Origin: Ananas comosus
Taxonomy: Eukaryota > Streptophyta > Magnoliopsida > Poales > Bromeliaceae
Assembly (NCBI RefSeq): GCF_001540865.1
Contig: NC_033642.1
Coordinates: forward strand, 281,450 to 345,449
Direction: 5' to 3'
Length of the DNA stretch: 64,000 nucleotides
In this document: positions 11,022 to 21,470 of the stretch, one piece after another
Layout of the letters: every line of letters begins with the position of its first letter
How positions within the stretch are numbered: the stretch's first letter is position 1
Translations under genes and position numbers: made by a program
Notes under the pieces: model-generated
Seen by the model: only the letters and a program-made list of their open reading frames with translations
The model's database searches: none
What the model was told of the DNA's origin: nothing

Positions 11022-12845
11022 CTCTCTCTCTCTCTCTCGCTCTCGCTCTCTCTCTCGCTCTCGCTCTCTCTCTCGCTCTCGCTCTCTCTCTCGCTCTCGC
11101 TCTCTCTCTCGCTCTCGCTCTCTCTCTCGCTCTCGCTCTCTCTCTCGCTCTCGCTCTCTCTCTCGCTCTCGCTCTCTCTCTCGCTCTCGCTCTCTCTCTC
11201 GCTCTCGCTCTCTCTCTCGCTCTCGCTCTCTCTCTCGCTCTCGCTCTCTCTCTCGCTCTCGCTCTCTCTCTCGCTCTCGCTCTCTCTCTCGCTCTCGCTC
11301 TCTCTCTCGCTCTCGCTCTCTCTCTCGCTCTCGCTCTCTCTCTCGCTCTCGCTCTCTCTCTCGCTCTCGCTCTCTCTCTCGCTCTCGCTCTCTCTCTCGC
11401 TCTCGCTCTCTCTCTCGCTCTCGCTCTCTCTCTCGCTCTCGCTCTCTCTCTCGCTCTCGCTCTCTCTCTCGCTCTCGCTCTCTCTCTCGCTCTCGCTCTC
11501 TCTCTCGCTCTCGCTCTCTCTCTCGCTCTCGCTCTCTCTCTCGCTCTCGCTCTCTCTCTCGCTCTCGCTCTCTCTCTCGCTCTCGCTCTCTCTCTCGCTC
11601 TCGCTCTCTCTCTCGCTCTCGCTCTCTCTCTCGCTCTCGCTCTCTCTCTCGCTCTCGCTCTCTCTCTCGCTCTCGCTCTCTCTCTCGCTCTCGCTCTCTC
11701 TCTCGCTCTCGCTCTCTCTCTCGCTCTCGCTCTCTCTCTCGCTCTCGCTCTCTCTCTCGCTCTCGCTCTCTCTCTCGCTCTCGCTCTCTCTCTCGCTCTC
11801 GCTCTCTCTCTCGCTCTCGCTCTCTCTCTCGCTCTCGCTCTCTCTCTCGCTCTCGCTCTCTCTCTCGCTCTCGCTCTCTCTCTCGCTCTCGCTCTCTCTC
11901 TCGCTCTCGCTCTCTCTCTCGCTCTCGCTCTCTCTCTCGCTCTCGCTCTCTCTCTCGCTCTCGCTCTCTCTCTCGCTCTCGCTCTCTCTCTCGCTCTCGC
12001 TCTCTCTCTCGCTCTCGCTCTCTCTCTCGCTCTCGCTCTCTCTCTCGCTCTCGCTCTCTCTCTCGCTCTCGCTCTCTCTCTCGCTCTCGCTCTCTCTCTC
12101 GCTCTCGCTCTCTCTCTCGCTCTCGCTCTCTCTCTCGCTCTCGCTCTCTCTCTCGCTCTCGCTCTCTCTCTCGCTCTCGCTCTCTCTCTCGCTCTCGCTC
12201 TCTCTCTCGCTCTCGCTCTCTCTCTCGCTCTCGCTCTCTCTCTCGCTCTCGCTCTCTCTCTCGCTCTCGCTCTCTCTCTCGCTCTCGCTCTCTCTCTCGC
12301 TCTCGCTCTCTCTCTCGCTCTCGCTCTCTCTCTCGCTCTCGCTCTCTCTCTCGCTCTCGCTCTCTCTCTCGCTCTCGCTCTCTCTCTCGCTCTCGCTCTC
12401 TCTCTCGCTCTCGCTCTCTCTCTCGCTCTCGCTCTCTCTCTCGCTCTCGCTCTCTCTCTCGCTCTCGCTCTCTCTCTCGCTCTCGCTCTCTCTCTCGCTC
12501 TCGCTCTCTCTCTCGCTCTCGCTCTCTCTCTCGCTCTCGCTCTCTCTCTCGCTCTCGCTCTCTCTCTCGCTCTCGCTCTCTCTCTCGCTCTCGCTCTCTC
12601 TCTCGCTCTCGCTCTCTCTCTCGCTCTCGCTCTCTCTCTCGCTCTCGCTCTCTCTCTCGCTCTCGCTCTCTCTCTCGCTCTCGCTCTCTCTCTCGCTCTC
12701 GCTCTCTCTCTCGCTCTCGCTCTCTCTCTCGCTCTCGCTCTCTCTCTCGCTCTCGCTCTCTCTCTCGCTCTCGCTCTCTCTCTCGCTCTCGCTCTCTCTC
12801 TCGCTCTCGCTCTCTCTCTCGCTCTCGCTCTCTCTCTCGCTCTCG

Positions 12846-12868
<23 letters not shown>
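11022..12868. repeat. Giant 18-bp minisatellite, (GCTCTCGCTCTCTCTCTC) about 100 copies
   Basis: G residues alternate at spacings of 6 and 12 nt from 11039 to 12845, giving an 18-bp unit repeated about 100 times with no variant unit that I could see. Plain (CT)n borders it on both sides and (TA)n follows. One strand is pure pyrimidine apart from the G. It reads as an open Leu-Ser frame because 18 is divisible by 3; this is not a gene. Confidence 0.95.
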
Positions 12869-12884
<16 letters not shown>

Positions 12885-13205
12885 GTCCAGCTAATATACT
12901 ATCTATACTATCTATAGTACTAAGCGCTTTGTACTATTGAGTTTTTTGCCGTTAGATCTGCCTATATACATATATAGAGTCCGACTATTATACTATCGAT
13001 AGTTCCAAGTATTTGGTGCTATCGAGCTTTCTGCTGTTAAATCTATCCCTTTAGTCATTTTCATCCGTTAGACCATAATATTCAACTAGCCACCCACTCA
13101 ACCCTAGTGGACTACTATCATTCTAACCGCACATCTTTTCATCTAAGGGCCGAAACCTAATAGCAAGCGGTTTCTGCTATTAATAGTATAGTAGCCTAAT
13201 TCTCT
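12885..13205. mobile_element. MITE family A, two overlapping copies
   Basis: A partial copy (TCCAGCTAATATACTATC onward, to about 12960) is followed after a short TA run by a nearly full copy from about 12978. That copy carries CCACCCACTCAACCCTAG and CCGCACATCTTTTCATC, and ends GCTATTAATAGTATAGTAGC. Confidence 0.6.
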
Positions 13206-13214
13206 ATATATATA

Positions 13215-13360
13215 CTCGGGCTACTATACTCTTATAAGTATAAATTCAGCCGTTGGATGTGCGATTAGAATGATAGTAGTCTCCTAAAATTGAGTGGGTG
13301 GTTGGTTGAATAGTATGATTTAACGGATGAAAATGGTCAAAAGAATAGATCTAATTGCTC
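13215..13360. mobile_element. MITE family A, partial inverted copy
   Basis: GGGCTACTATACTCTTATAA is followed by the family interior in reverse order (GTGCGATTAGAATGATAGTA, GAGTGGGTGGTTGGTTGAAT), breaking off near GATCTAAT. Confidence 0.55.
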
Positions 13361-13670
13361 TCTTTCTCTCTTTTCCACTTCCTCGCAGAGTCGCTTTTCC
13401 TAATTTTTTTAGTATTATATTATCGTATTTCATGCATTTATTTTATATGTTAAACTATTAGATATTTTTTATATCAAATTTTAGATAATATTTTGTAAAA
13501 ATTAAAGTATAAATTGCATGATGTTAAGAATTTCAAGCAGCTCGTTTAGTGCTCGAGCTCGCTCGACTCGAAGTTAGGCTCGCTCAAGCTCGGCTTGAAT
13601 TAATTTCAAGCCAAGCTTGAACTGAGGTAAGCTCGCTCGAGCTTGGCTTGTTTCCACCCCTAGTTAATAT

Positions 13671-14215
13671 ATGTGTAAGTTTGATTTTGTTGTTATAAAA
13701 CTTTCCTATTTTTAGTTTTAATTAAATAATAGATATACATACCACTAAAGTATCATACTACGGAGCAAAGAAAAAAAAAAAAGAAAAATTAAAGGCCATT
13801 TGAATTACGCAGAGTTAAAAAAAAAAAAATTCACTGAACAAGTTCGTGCATTCAAAAAATCCTTTAATATATTTAAAACACGTTGATTAATTCCAACTTA
13901 TATGATTCACTTATACCTTGTTTCTTTTTCTTTCCTTTTTTTTTTTCTCTTTTTTCCTTTTTCCATATTTTCTGTGTTCGTTCTTGGAGCAGTATCTTTT
14001 GTAATCCGTGTTATTAACATAGTTTAATATTAAGCAATTCTAGCATATTACATATACATTATTATTATTATTACCACAACTATATATTCAACGTTTGCAA
14101 CGATTTGGACCATCCTGTAAATTACTTTGTGGATGTCCACTACCAAACAAATTCTTCTGGAAGCTTCAAATAAATCACGCAGCAAAAAGAAATGGATAAT
14201 ATATATATATATATA
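13671..14215. other. AT-rich intergenic stretch
   Basis: Poly-A and poly-T tracts and simple ATT runs. No gene or clear terminal repeats seen. Confidence 0.5.
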
Positions 14216-14217
14216 TA

Positions 14218-14632
14218 TAGAATTAGGCTGGAATATTATTAATAGTAAAACGTTTTTTTACTATCAAGTTTTTAACCCTTGGATGAAAAGTTGTATGGTT
14301 AGGATGATATTAGTCAGTTAGAGTTAAGTGGTCCTCATAGGGTTATAGTATTTAATCCAATGGTTAGAAATGATGAAAAGAGTCCTATGCTTTTAAAAGT
14401 ATCAAGTCATTGGTGCTTGTAAAAGTATGCAGTTTTTGGTGCTTATAAATTTTTTACCGTTAGATCTACGCTTTTGATCATTTTCACCCGTTAGATTATA
14501 CTATTCAACCAACCATCCACTTAACCCTAAGGGGCCCACATCATCTTAACCGCACATTCCTTAATCCAAGGGCTAAAAACTTACAAGCACCAATGACTTG
14601 ATACTTTTAAAAGCATAGGAGCTCAATTATAT
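14218..14632. mobile_element. Two family A MITE copies, head to head
   Basis: 14225-14390 reads in reverse (GTATGGTTAGGATGATATTA, AGAGTTAAGTGG). 14400-14630 reads forward (TTAGATCTACGC, AACCAACCATCCACTTAACC, CCGCACATTCC). TA runs flank both sides. The single N at 14651 lies just outside, beside the right TA run. Confidence 0.55.
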
Positions 14633-14650
14633 ATATATATATATATATAT

Positions 14651-14651
14651 N
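14651..14651. other. Ambiguous base N
   Basis: The only undetermined base in the window, placed right after a TA microsatellite. It may mark an assembly join. Confidence 0.9.
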
Positions 14652-14779
14652 AATAATTAATTATAAATAATAAATTAATTAATTATTTAATTATTAAAGC
14701 AATAAATAATGATTTAAATATATTAATTAGATTAATTAATAATTTATTGTTATTAAAATTAAATTTAGATTTTAATTAA

Positions 14780-15000
14780 TTACCTTGTTCTCATCAAGGA
14801 ACAAGCTTGTTCCAGAAAATAGGTGGAATAGCAGTTCCAGCCTTATACCAGCTTGTTCCAGATTCTCGGAAACTACTGTTCCCGAGAACCAAACATACCG
14901 TTTGGGAACAAAGGGGGGAACGAAAGCTTATTCCCCCCTTGTTCCCGAACCAAACGCTACCTATAATTAAGAACGTGTTTGGTTCACCCATTTTTTTTAC
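14780..15000. mobile_element. Degraded MITE-like repeats (AACCAAAC / GTTTGGTT ends)
   Basis: A block rich in GGAACAAGCTTGTTCC palindromes ends CGAACCAAACGCTACC. Next to it, GTGTTTGGTTCACCCATT starts another fragment. These are typical of Tourist-like ends but no complete pair of termini is defined. Confidence 0.35.
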
Positions 15001-15631
15001 TTTGGTATTAGAATGGACGGACGAATCCGTTTATTCGAATTTGATATGCAAAAATTTTATTCGAATTTCGATTTATGGGTGAATGAAAATTTTTTCAATT
15101 ATATCAATTTGAAAATTAGAGAATAAAATATAGATTTTGAGAGAATAAAATATAAATTTTTGAAAATTAGAAAGAACAAGTAAAAAAGTGAGTATTTAGG
15201 GAGAGAATTTTCTGTATTTTACTCTCTAAATATATTAGTAAATTAAAAACTTAAGTTCTTCCACTTGCTATATGTTTGTTGTATGATAGATAAATAGTCG
15301 AATAGTACCCATAAACACATGTATTCCAATGAGGATGCCCTTCATCATTCAGAATATATATATGATCAATGCACTTTTATTTCTTGAATCTTTCAAATTA
15401 CTACAGCAGATACATCCATGTCAATTTTGCGACCTAATTAATTAATTCCAAGCCAGGCCTAGAACCTGTAGAATAATATATAATAAGATGTCATTGGAAT
15501 CCACACACGCACGTTCCTAAACGAACTCTACCGAAACATCTTAAAAGGAGAACAAACAATGCATGCATGCATGCATGTACGCAATTATAAGTAGAGTACG
15601 AGACCTAAACTGATCATCAGTTGGAAACTCA

Positions 15632-18075
15632 TCACACCGGAGACTGATCAGCGGAAGGAGGAGGAGGAGGAGCGTTCTCGTCGGCAGTGGACCACCGGAG
15701 AACGCCGCCATGAGTAAGCAACGCCCAGATGTGGGTGATGAACTCGCCGCCGTGCGCCAGCGCTTGCGCGTGGCTCTTGACGTCGTCTGACGGCGCGATG
15801 TAGACCACGATCTCCGTCCACAGTTCTGCTAGCACCTTCCACACCAGCCGGTCATCCGCCACCGCCACCAGCTGATGCCCGAGCTCCGCTCCCCTCTCCG
15901 CCGCTGTCCCGTTCGCCTTCCTCATACTCGTCACTCGCTCAAAATCGTCCAACTTACGATCGTGCCCTTTCAATAGAGCATTCTGAATTTCCCCCACCGC
16001 AGTCTTGTACGCGGTCGCCGTTGCAGCCGCGTCGTCGGGCAGCAGCTCCGGTGCGAGCGCCACCAGGTACGTACAGTACTTGGACAGCGTCTCAGCGATC
16101 CTACGGTTCGCTTGCGTGTCATGGTCTTCAGACTGCTGAGGCTGCTGCCGCGACGGCAGCAACGACGGGTGCTTCATCTTGTAGAGGCAGGTGGCAATGT
16201 GCCAGACAATGATAGTCTCCACCGCACCGTTGCTCTTGCACGCCTGCAGCAGCTCCTCTCCCGCTGCACCGTTCTGCTGCAGCACGGACTCTCCGATGTG
16301 CGGAGCAGGCCCTTGGCCTCCGCTGTCAATGAGATACTTCACGATCGCCGCCTTCACCTCCTTCGGTACGGGCGTCGACCGCACACCGAGGAAGCGGCGG
16401 CCCAGCACCGGCTTCAAGATCATCAACTGCACTTTTAGGAAGCGGCGGCGCAGCACGAGGTGCGAGAAGATCTGCAGGGTGCGGCCGCGAGGTTCTAAGA
16501 TGTTGTGCTGGTTGAATTTGAGGTCGGGACGCTTCAGGCAGGTCTTCACCCTCCGCAGCATGGTCAGGACCCAGCGGATGGTCGCAGATCGCCGCCACGA
16601 CGGCTTCTTTGCGTAGGTGCAGAGGAGGGAGACCATGACCCAGTCGGAGAGCACGTAGACGACGACCTCCGCATACTCCAGCAAGAAAAGTGTGGCGATG
16701 AGGAGGAGGGTGATGATCAGATCGTACATGACGGTCCCTCTCGCGTCCTGATCATCGAGGAGGCAGCCGAGAACGCCATCGCGCTCACTGAGGACGTAGA
16801 TAAAGATCACGATGCAGCAGAAGAAAAGGATGATGAGCGTGACCACACAGTTGAGGAGGAAGAACCAGAGATTCGACAGCGTGATGAGGATTGTGGAGAA
16901 GTAGTAGTCGCTGAGGAAGCTGAGCTCGTCTTCAATCACACGGAAGATCCTGTCAAAAGTAGTAAACTATTAAAACACATATCGTTGTTCCCTTGCAATA
17001 GGATTTGTTTTTGAAGAAATAAAATCAGTATTGGCACAGGCAGAAGATTTCTACACCTCTCGCCCTTGTGCTCTTTGGGCAATCTGCTGTCGCGGGGACT
17101 GATGTCTTTGTCGTCCCCGAGCATGCCGCACAGCAAGAAGTCTAGGGACTGGTGGCGGCCGGCCTCAGCAGATGGATACTCCTCGAACCTCCTCCGCAGT
17201 AGCTTATAGAGCGCGAAGGAAAGGCAGAGGTCCTTGAGCTTCAGCCGCCGGGAGGTAAAAAGGGTGTCGTCGCTTGCAGCCAGTTGCCACACGTCACCGA
17301 CGGTCACCATCTTCTTCCTATCTTCGTCAACCGAGAGCTGGAGACTGTAGCCGTGAGGGCCCGTCTCTCTCTCCACCCTGTCTTCTCCCATGATCACGTA
17401 CTTGCATGCCTTCATCACAGTCGACATTGATCTTTCTTCTCCTCCTCCGGTTGATGCTGTTTCTTGTTGTTGTTCTGCGAACAATTGGCGCATGTAACCC
17501 GCAACAAGGTGCGGGTTTTCCCCCAAGGCGAAGGAGCGTTTGGCTACCTCGACGGCAGCGACTCTCTGCGCGACCTTGATGATGCTGAAAGCCCAGAGGA
17601 TGACGAATACCCGGTCGACTGTGTACCCATAGATCAGGTAGCCGAGCCACGCGATGCGCACGATCTGGTCGACGGCATCCCACGTCGACTGCTTGTTGAC
17701 GCCCTGCAGAGGGGAGGCGTTTATCGTGCTGACGCCGTCGAGCTTCTTGCGGAGGAGCTCGGCCAGGAGCATCCACAGCAGGATAAGCTGCCAACGGAGA
17801 ACTTGGTCCAAGTTCTTCGCCACGGAGAACATGTATGACGTGAGAGGGAGGAAGAGGGCGAAGACGACCCACAGGAAGAAGCGGACGGTGGGATGAGTGG
17901 TGGCGCCTCCAGAGAGGCGGCCGAGGAGGCCACGGACCAGGAGGAGAACTGCGAGGAGGCCCATGATCACCGACACCACCACCATCAGATCGTCGAGGGT
18001 GACAGTGTGCTCGGGACCGGAGCGGCCCGCCTCGTTCGGCGAGGCCGTGGGACAGACGTCGCCAGATTGCGCCAT
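15632..18075 (-). CDS. DUF4220/DUF594 plant membrane protein
   Basis: Two exons on the minus strand: 18075-17057 and 16949-15632, joined across a 107-bp GT-AG intron (GTGTAG donor, TTTTGACAG acceptor). The join reads HKGERIFRVIEDELSFL and keeps frame through 779 codons (778 residues). RVIEDELSFL is a conserved stretch of this family that the intron would otherwise interrupt. The N-terminal half has hydrophobic segments at about residues 28-50, 66-84, 93-107 and 140-165 (DUF4220). More follow after the join, then a soluble C-terminal part with the DUF594 signature (IIVWHIATCLY, LSKYCTYLVALAPELLP, HAQALAHGGEFITHIWALL). The function of the family is not established. It often occurs in clusters in grasses, but this copy is single here. 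The start is the first ATG, just before MAQSGD. Confidence 0.88.
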
Positions 18076-18298
18076 CTATATCGTGGCGCAGGTAGTTGTT
18101 TCAGAATTAAAAGCTGCACATTCAAACAAACACAATAGCGCAAAAGTTAGTTACGATCGTTCCACGGAACCCAAATCTGCATCGCGTCAAATAGATCAAA
18201 CTATATGTATAAGCTTACAAATTAAGCTGTGTTGCGTACGTAATGATGGAGACAAATACATGAGGGGCGGGGATTAATTGGTGTGATCGAGTGTGTGC

Positions 18299-18316
18299 AT
18301 GCATGTTAACATGCAT
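18299..18316. promoter_or_regulatory. 18-bp perfect palindrome with RY (CATGCA) motifs
   Basis: ATGCATGTTAACATGCAT is a perfect palindrome about 225 bp upstream of the DUF4220 ATG. It contains two inverted CATGCA/TGCATG motifs, the kind bound by B3-domain factors. Regulatory role is inference. Confidence 0.4.
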
Positions 18317-18481
18317 TAAGCAGACGACCTTGTATTCGAATGAGTGACTGTAGAGCAACTAAAAGTGAATTGGATTCTTTACGTATACTACAATTTCTCT
18401 TATTTTTTTTTTAAAAAGCGACTCTTGTGCCCCACGTGGTATAATGGACGCATGATATTTAGCTTTACAACGAAGAGTAAC

Positions 18482-18647
18482 GTTACGACTGTTCCTAGAG
18501 CAAGTGGCAATGGACTTGCTAGTCGGTACCTGAGGCCCAAGTTCGAATCCTAGTTGATTCATATTTTTAACTAAGTTTATTTCTAAATAAAATAAACGAA
18601 ACGGGTAGTGTGCTATCTATCTCTCAAAAAAAAAAAAAAAAAAAACA
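18482..18647 (+). mobile_element. tRNA-derived SINE with target duplication
   Basis: The body has an A-box-like AGCAAGTGGCAATGG and a B box AAGTTCGAATCC about 45 bp downstream. It ends GCTATCTATCTCTC plus a long poly-A. AAGAGTAAC flanks it on both sides (18473-18481 and 18648-18656). Pol III boxes, poly-A and a duplication together define a SINE. A second, inverted copy is at about 4796-4925. Confidence 0.85.
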
Positions 18648-18659
18648 AAGAGTAACATG

Positions 18660-19300
18660 GACTCTACACGTGTCTTAATTTTGTGTGTGTGTTCGAGGGA
18701 ACACAACTTTGAACAATGGAAACCTAGCTAGGTCCATGAAAAATAGTAGAAAGATAAATAGTATTTACCATCTAGTTTTTTACCTTTAGTTTAAATATTT
18801 TTTCATCCATATATTTAATTAAACCCATTTTGACGTTACAACCCCACAAAATTTCTATCCAAAAGTCACATTTTCTTTATTAGTTAGTCTTATCATTTTT
18901 TCTTTAACTAAAAATCATAATAGAGTTAGTAAATTTTAGAGCGCGTATATGGACGAGAGGATACATAGAGTACAATTAATTTCTTTTTTGTTGTATACTT
19001 AACATTTCTCTATAACTTTTTAACTAGGTAACTTGAGTTGTGCTTTACATTAGTTGTAAAATAAAAATAAAATAAAGGAATATAATAGATGTAAAGTGAC
19101 CAGAACAGTTGTACTTCTAACATGTGATGAACACAACTATATATCAAGGGCAAACCACGTACCGTAAAGACTTAGTATAGATACAATATTCTAAGGAACT
19201 TAGATGTGATCACTTAATTATTCTTCCTGATGCACAATCTTGTATATCCTAATCCTTGTAGAGAACTAAGAAGAAAATATGACATCATAACCCTTGCAAG
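18660..19300. other. AT-rich intergenic stretch
   Basis: No gene or structured repeat recognised. Confidence 0.45.
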
Positions 19301-19303
19301 TAA

Positions 19304-19543
19304 GGGTATGTTTGTTTACTTGTAAAATTGCATCGAAAATTACTTTTCAAGCGAAAAAGTAATTTTTCGGATATTTGGTTGTCGATAAAAAAAAATTTTG
19401 AAAATAAATTTTACAGATCCTAGGAAAATTTTGGGTTTTCGTTTTCCGCTCAAAAATAGCAGAAATCGAAAACCCAAAGGTGAAACAAACAGCTCATCTT
19501 GAAAAAAATATTTTTCAAAGTTTTACGTGAAACCAAACATCCC
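19304..19543. mobile_element. Tourist-like MITE
   Basis: Left end GGGTATGTTTGTTTAC pairs with right end GTGAAACCAAACATCCC. The arms are inverted further in (AAAATTTTGGGTTTTCG / CGAAAACCCAAAG region). Flanking triplets are TAA and TGA, so the 3-bp duplication is imperfect. Confidence 0.55.
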
Positions 19544-19779
19544 TGACCCCAAGTGGTGGTGTTAACCCTCACTACATGCCTACTTTCCACACATATTTGA
19601 CAGGGTCGCAATGATGGAGATAACAATTGAGGAGTGCAACTCTCCAATCCCGGTTAGAGGTGGAGAAAGATTTTGAGGGGGAATGGAAATACTTCTCGGG
19701 GTTGCGATTTACGCATACATGAGTTCAAGGACAAGCTCTCCAACTTCCATGCAGAGAATATACCTTGTAGAATTTGTTG

Positions 19780-20290
19780 GCACTAGAACCCCAGATTTAG
19801 GTTTACAAAAGTCGGTGTACTCAACGCTGATTGACGGGGTTGTAAGAGATGCTTCGTCTTCGAGGATCTGGAAATTGAAAATTCCGTTGAAAGTGAAGAT
19901 TTTTTTCTGACTAGTCCTTAAGAAATTAAAGAATCCCTACAGTGGACAACTTGCTTAAGATGGGATGGATGGAGGATCAGTCGTGCGTGCTTCGTGCGGA
20001 CGACCTAGAAACGGTTGATCACCTTTTCTCAGGATGCGTCTTTAACAGGTTTTTACTAGTGATGTCCGTTCAAGTGGTTTTTGAAATCGAGCTAGTAGAC
20101 GATCGATGTTAGGGGTCTCTTGGAAAGGCTGGTTAAAATAGGAAATGCTACAAAATCGGCGAAGGGACTGGCGCTTCTAGTAGCAATTAAGTTGGTGGAC
20201 TATGTGGTTGAAAGTTAAAGGAAGAATTAATAGCGCGATTTTCGGGAACTTTAACCCAGATCCACTGGTTGTAGCTGGAAAAATGGAGTG
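19780..20290 (+). pseudogene. LINE (non-LTR retrotransposon) 3' remnant with zf-RVT domain
   Basis: One frame reads SSRIWKLKIPLKVKIFF. After frame changes another reads GWMEDQSCVLRADDLETVDHLFSGCVF. Together these match the zinc-binding domain after plant LINE reverse transcriptases (WKLKIPxKVKxFxW, then CxxC and ETxxHLFxxC). The second Cys of the CxxC is lost. Stops and frameshifts make it a dead relic. Weaker similarity to the 3' end ('LVDYVV...' region with FGNF) reaches about 20290. No RT core is present. Confidence 0.65.
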
Positions 20291-20395
20291 CTGCGAAAAA
20301 TCTCTCACCATCGCTTGACTAATTTTTTGACCTAACCATGATTCTGAAACATACAAAGCAAATTGAACATTTGTAGTTAATGATCTAGTTAGATT

Positions 20396-20911
20396 CACTA
20401 CAACAAAAACGGTCTATAGCGACACTTTTAAATGTAGGTACATGTCAAAAAAGTGCTGCTAGCTAAAATTACCGACACTTTTAAAAAGTGTTGCTATATG
20501 TGGGGTCGCTAGGTATATAGTGACAGTTAAAGAGTGTCGCTATAACCTAAAAGAGTGCTGCTAATTTACGAACACTTATTTAAGCATTTAGCAACCGCCG
20601 AAACTTTATCTCGTTAGCTGCGGTAGCGGAGGAGGACGACAGGAAAGGCTCTTCGTCTAGAATTTCAGTGGATTGAGTGAAGAGAGAAGAAAAGATGGCA
20701 ATTGATTTTTCTTTTTTTTTTTACTTTTCTGTTTGTAATCGGGCCAAATGGACTGGGTGTGGTGGGTTGAGTAGAGTAATCTTTTATTTTTGGTTGGATT
20801 GGGCTTTATATTTAGGCATTAGCAGATATTTTTTTAAGTTTTAGCATAAATGAGACACTTACTCAAAAGTGTCCCAAACATGTGTCCCTATAACCTAATT
20901 CTGTTGTAGTG
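20396..20911. mobile_element. Non-autonomous CACTA (EnSpm) element
   Basis: Starts CACTACAACAAAAACGGTC and ends CTAATTCTGTTGTAGTG, the CACTA inverted termini. ATT precedes and follows it (20393-20395 and 20912-20914), the expected 3-bp duplication. Sub-terminal repeats of GCGACACTTTTAAA / AGTGTCGCTATA type are present. At 516 bp it encodes no transposase. The middle (about 20590-20700) holds a less repetitive block that may be captured. Confidence 0.88.
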
Positions 20912-20914
20912 ATT

Positions 20915-21465
20915 GTTAGAAATCCAACATTAACTTTAACGTTCCATTTTACAGCTAGATCAGGCCATTCTTTGCCCAGAAGGTTAGGCAATTCAGCCTT
21001 TAAGCTACCTATCAAAAGCTATATTAATTATATATTGGCATCACATTTACAACCATGATCTCATCCCATCTTATTATTTTTTCCTCTTGTTGTGCCTTCC
21101 AACTCTACACAAAGAATCTTTTCTAAGCTGGTAATTGTCTAATAAGTCACAAGAATGAGCCACCCTGTACACAAAAAAGTTTGAGAAAAATAAGATAGGT
21201 ACAAGAATACCATCGTTGCATCAAAAAGCTTAGTTTCCTATGCACAGTTATTCACGAAAAGAGCCCAAACATGTGGGTGTAAAGGAGATTCGCATGTTTT
21301 AAAACCACCAGTTACTGCAGCTTTTTCTGATTCTATATTGGTTTCATAAAAGTTATTGGATCAGAACTTCTTCCGAAATCTATGGAAAAAGCACTTCTTC
21401 TGGATAAGGATTTCTTTGAGAATTTCCACTCTTCATGGGTAGAAATGCAATATATATATATATAT
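20915..21465. other. Intergenic stretch
   Basis: No coding or repeat structure that I can support, until the TA run at about 21450-21470. Confidence 0.45.
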
Positions 21466-21470
21466 ATATA

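Larger units (their letters stand above)
10279..13662. mobile_element. hAT-type element invaded by other repeats
   Basis: Left end TAGGGCTGGCAAA and right end TTTCCACCCCTA (inverse TAGGGGTGGAAA) are short TIRs. Both are followed inward by GAGCTCG/GGCTCG-rich arms. An 8-bp duplication, GTTAATAT, is exact at 10271-10278 and 13663-13670, as expected for hAT. The original element was probably only a few hundred bases. Its interior now holds a family B MITE (10487-11021), the 18-bp minisatellite, and family A copies up to about 13360. Confidence 0.75.

Noticed and set aside
10929..12917. A 662-codon open frame of alternating Leu-Ser
   Set aside because: It is the 18-bp minisatellite read in frame; the period is a multiple of three, so no stops arise. 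No gene features.
16021..17014. Plus-strand ORFs opposite the DUF4220 gene (up to 169 codons)
   Set aside because: Shadows of the GC-rich minus-strand coding sequence with acidic or basic low-complexity translations.
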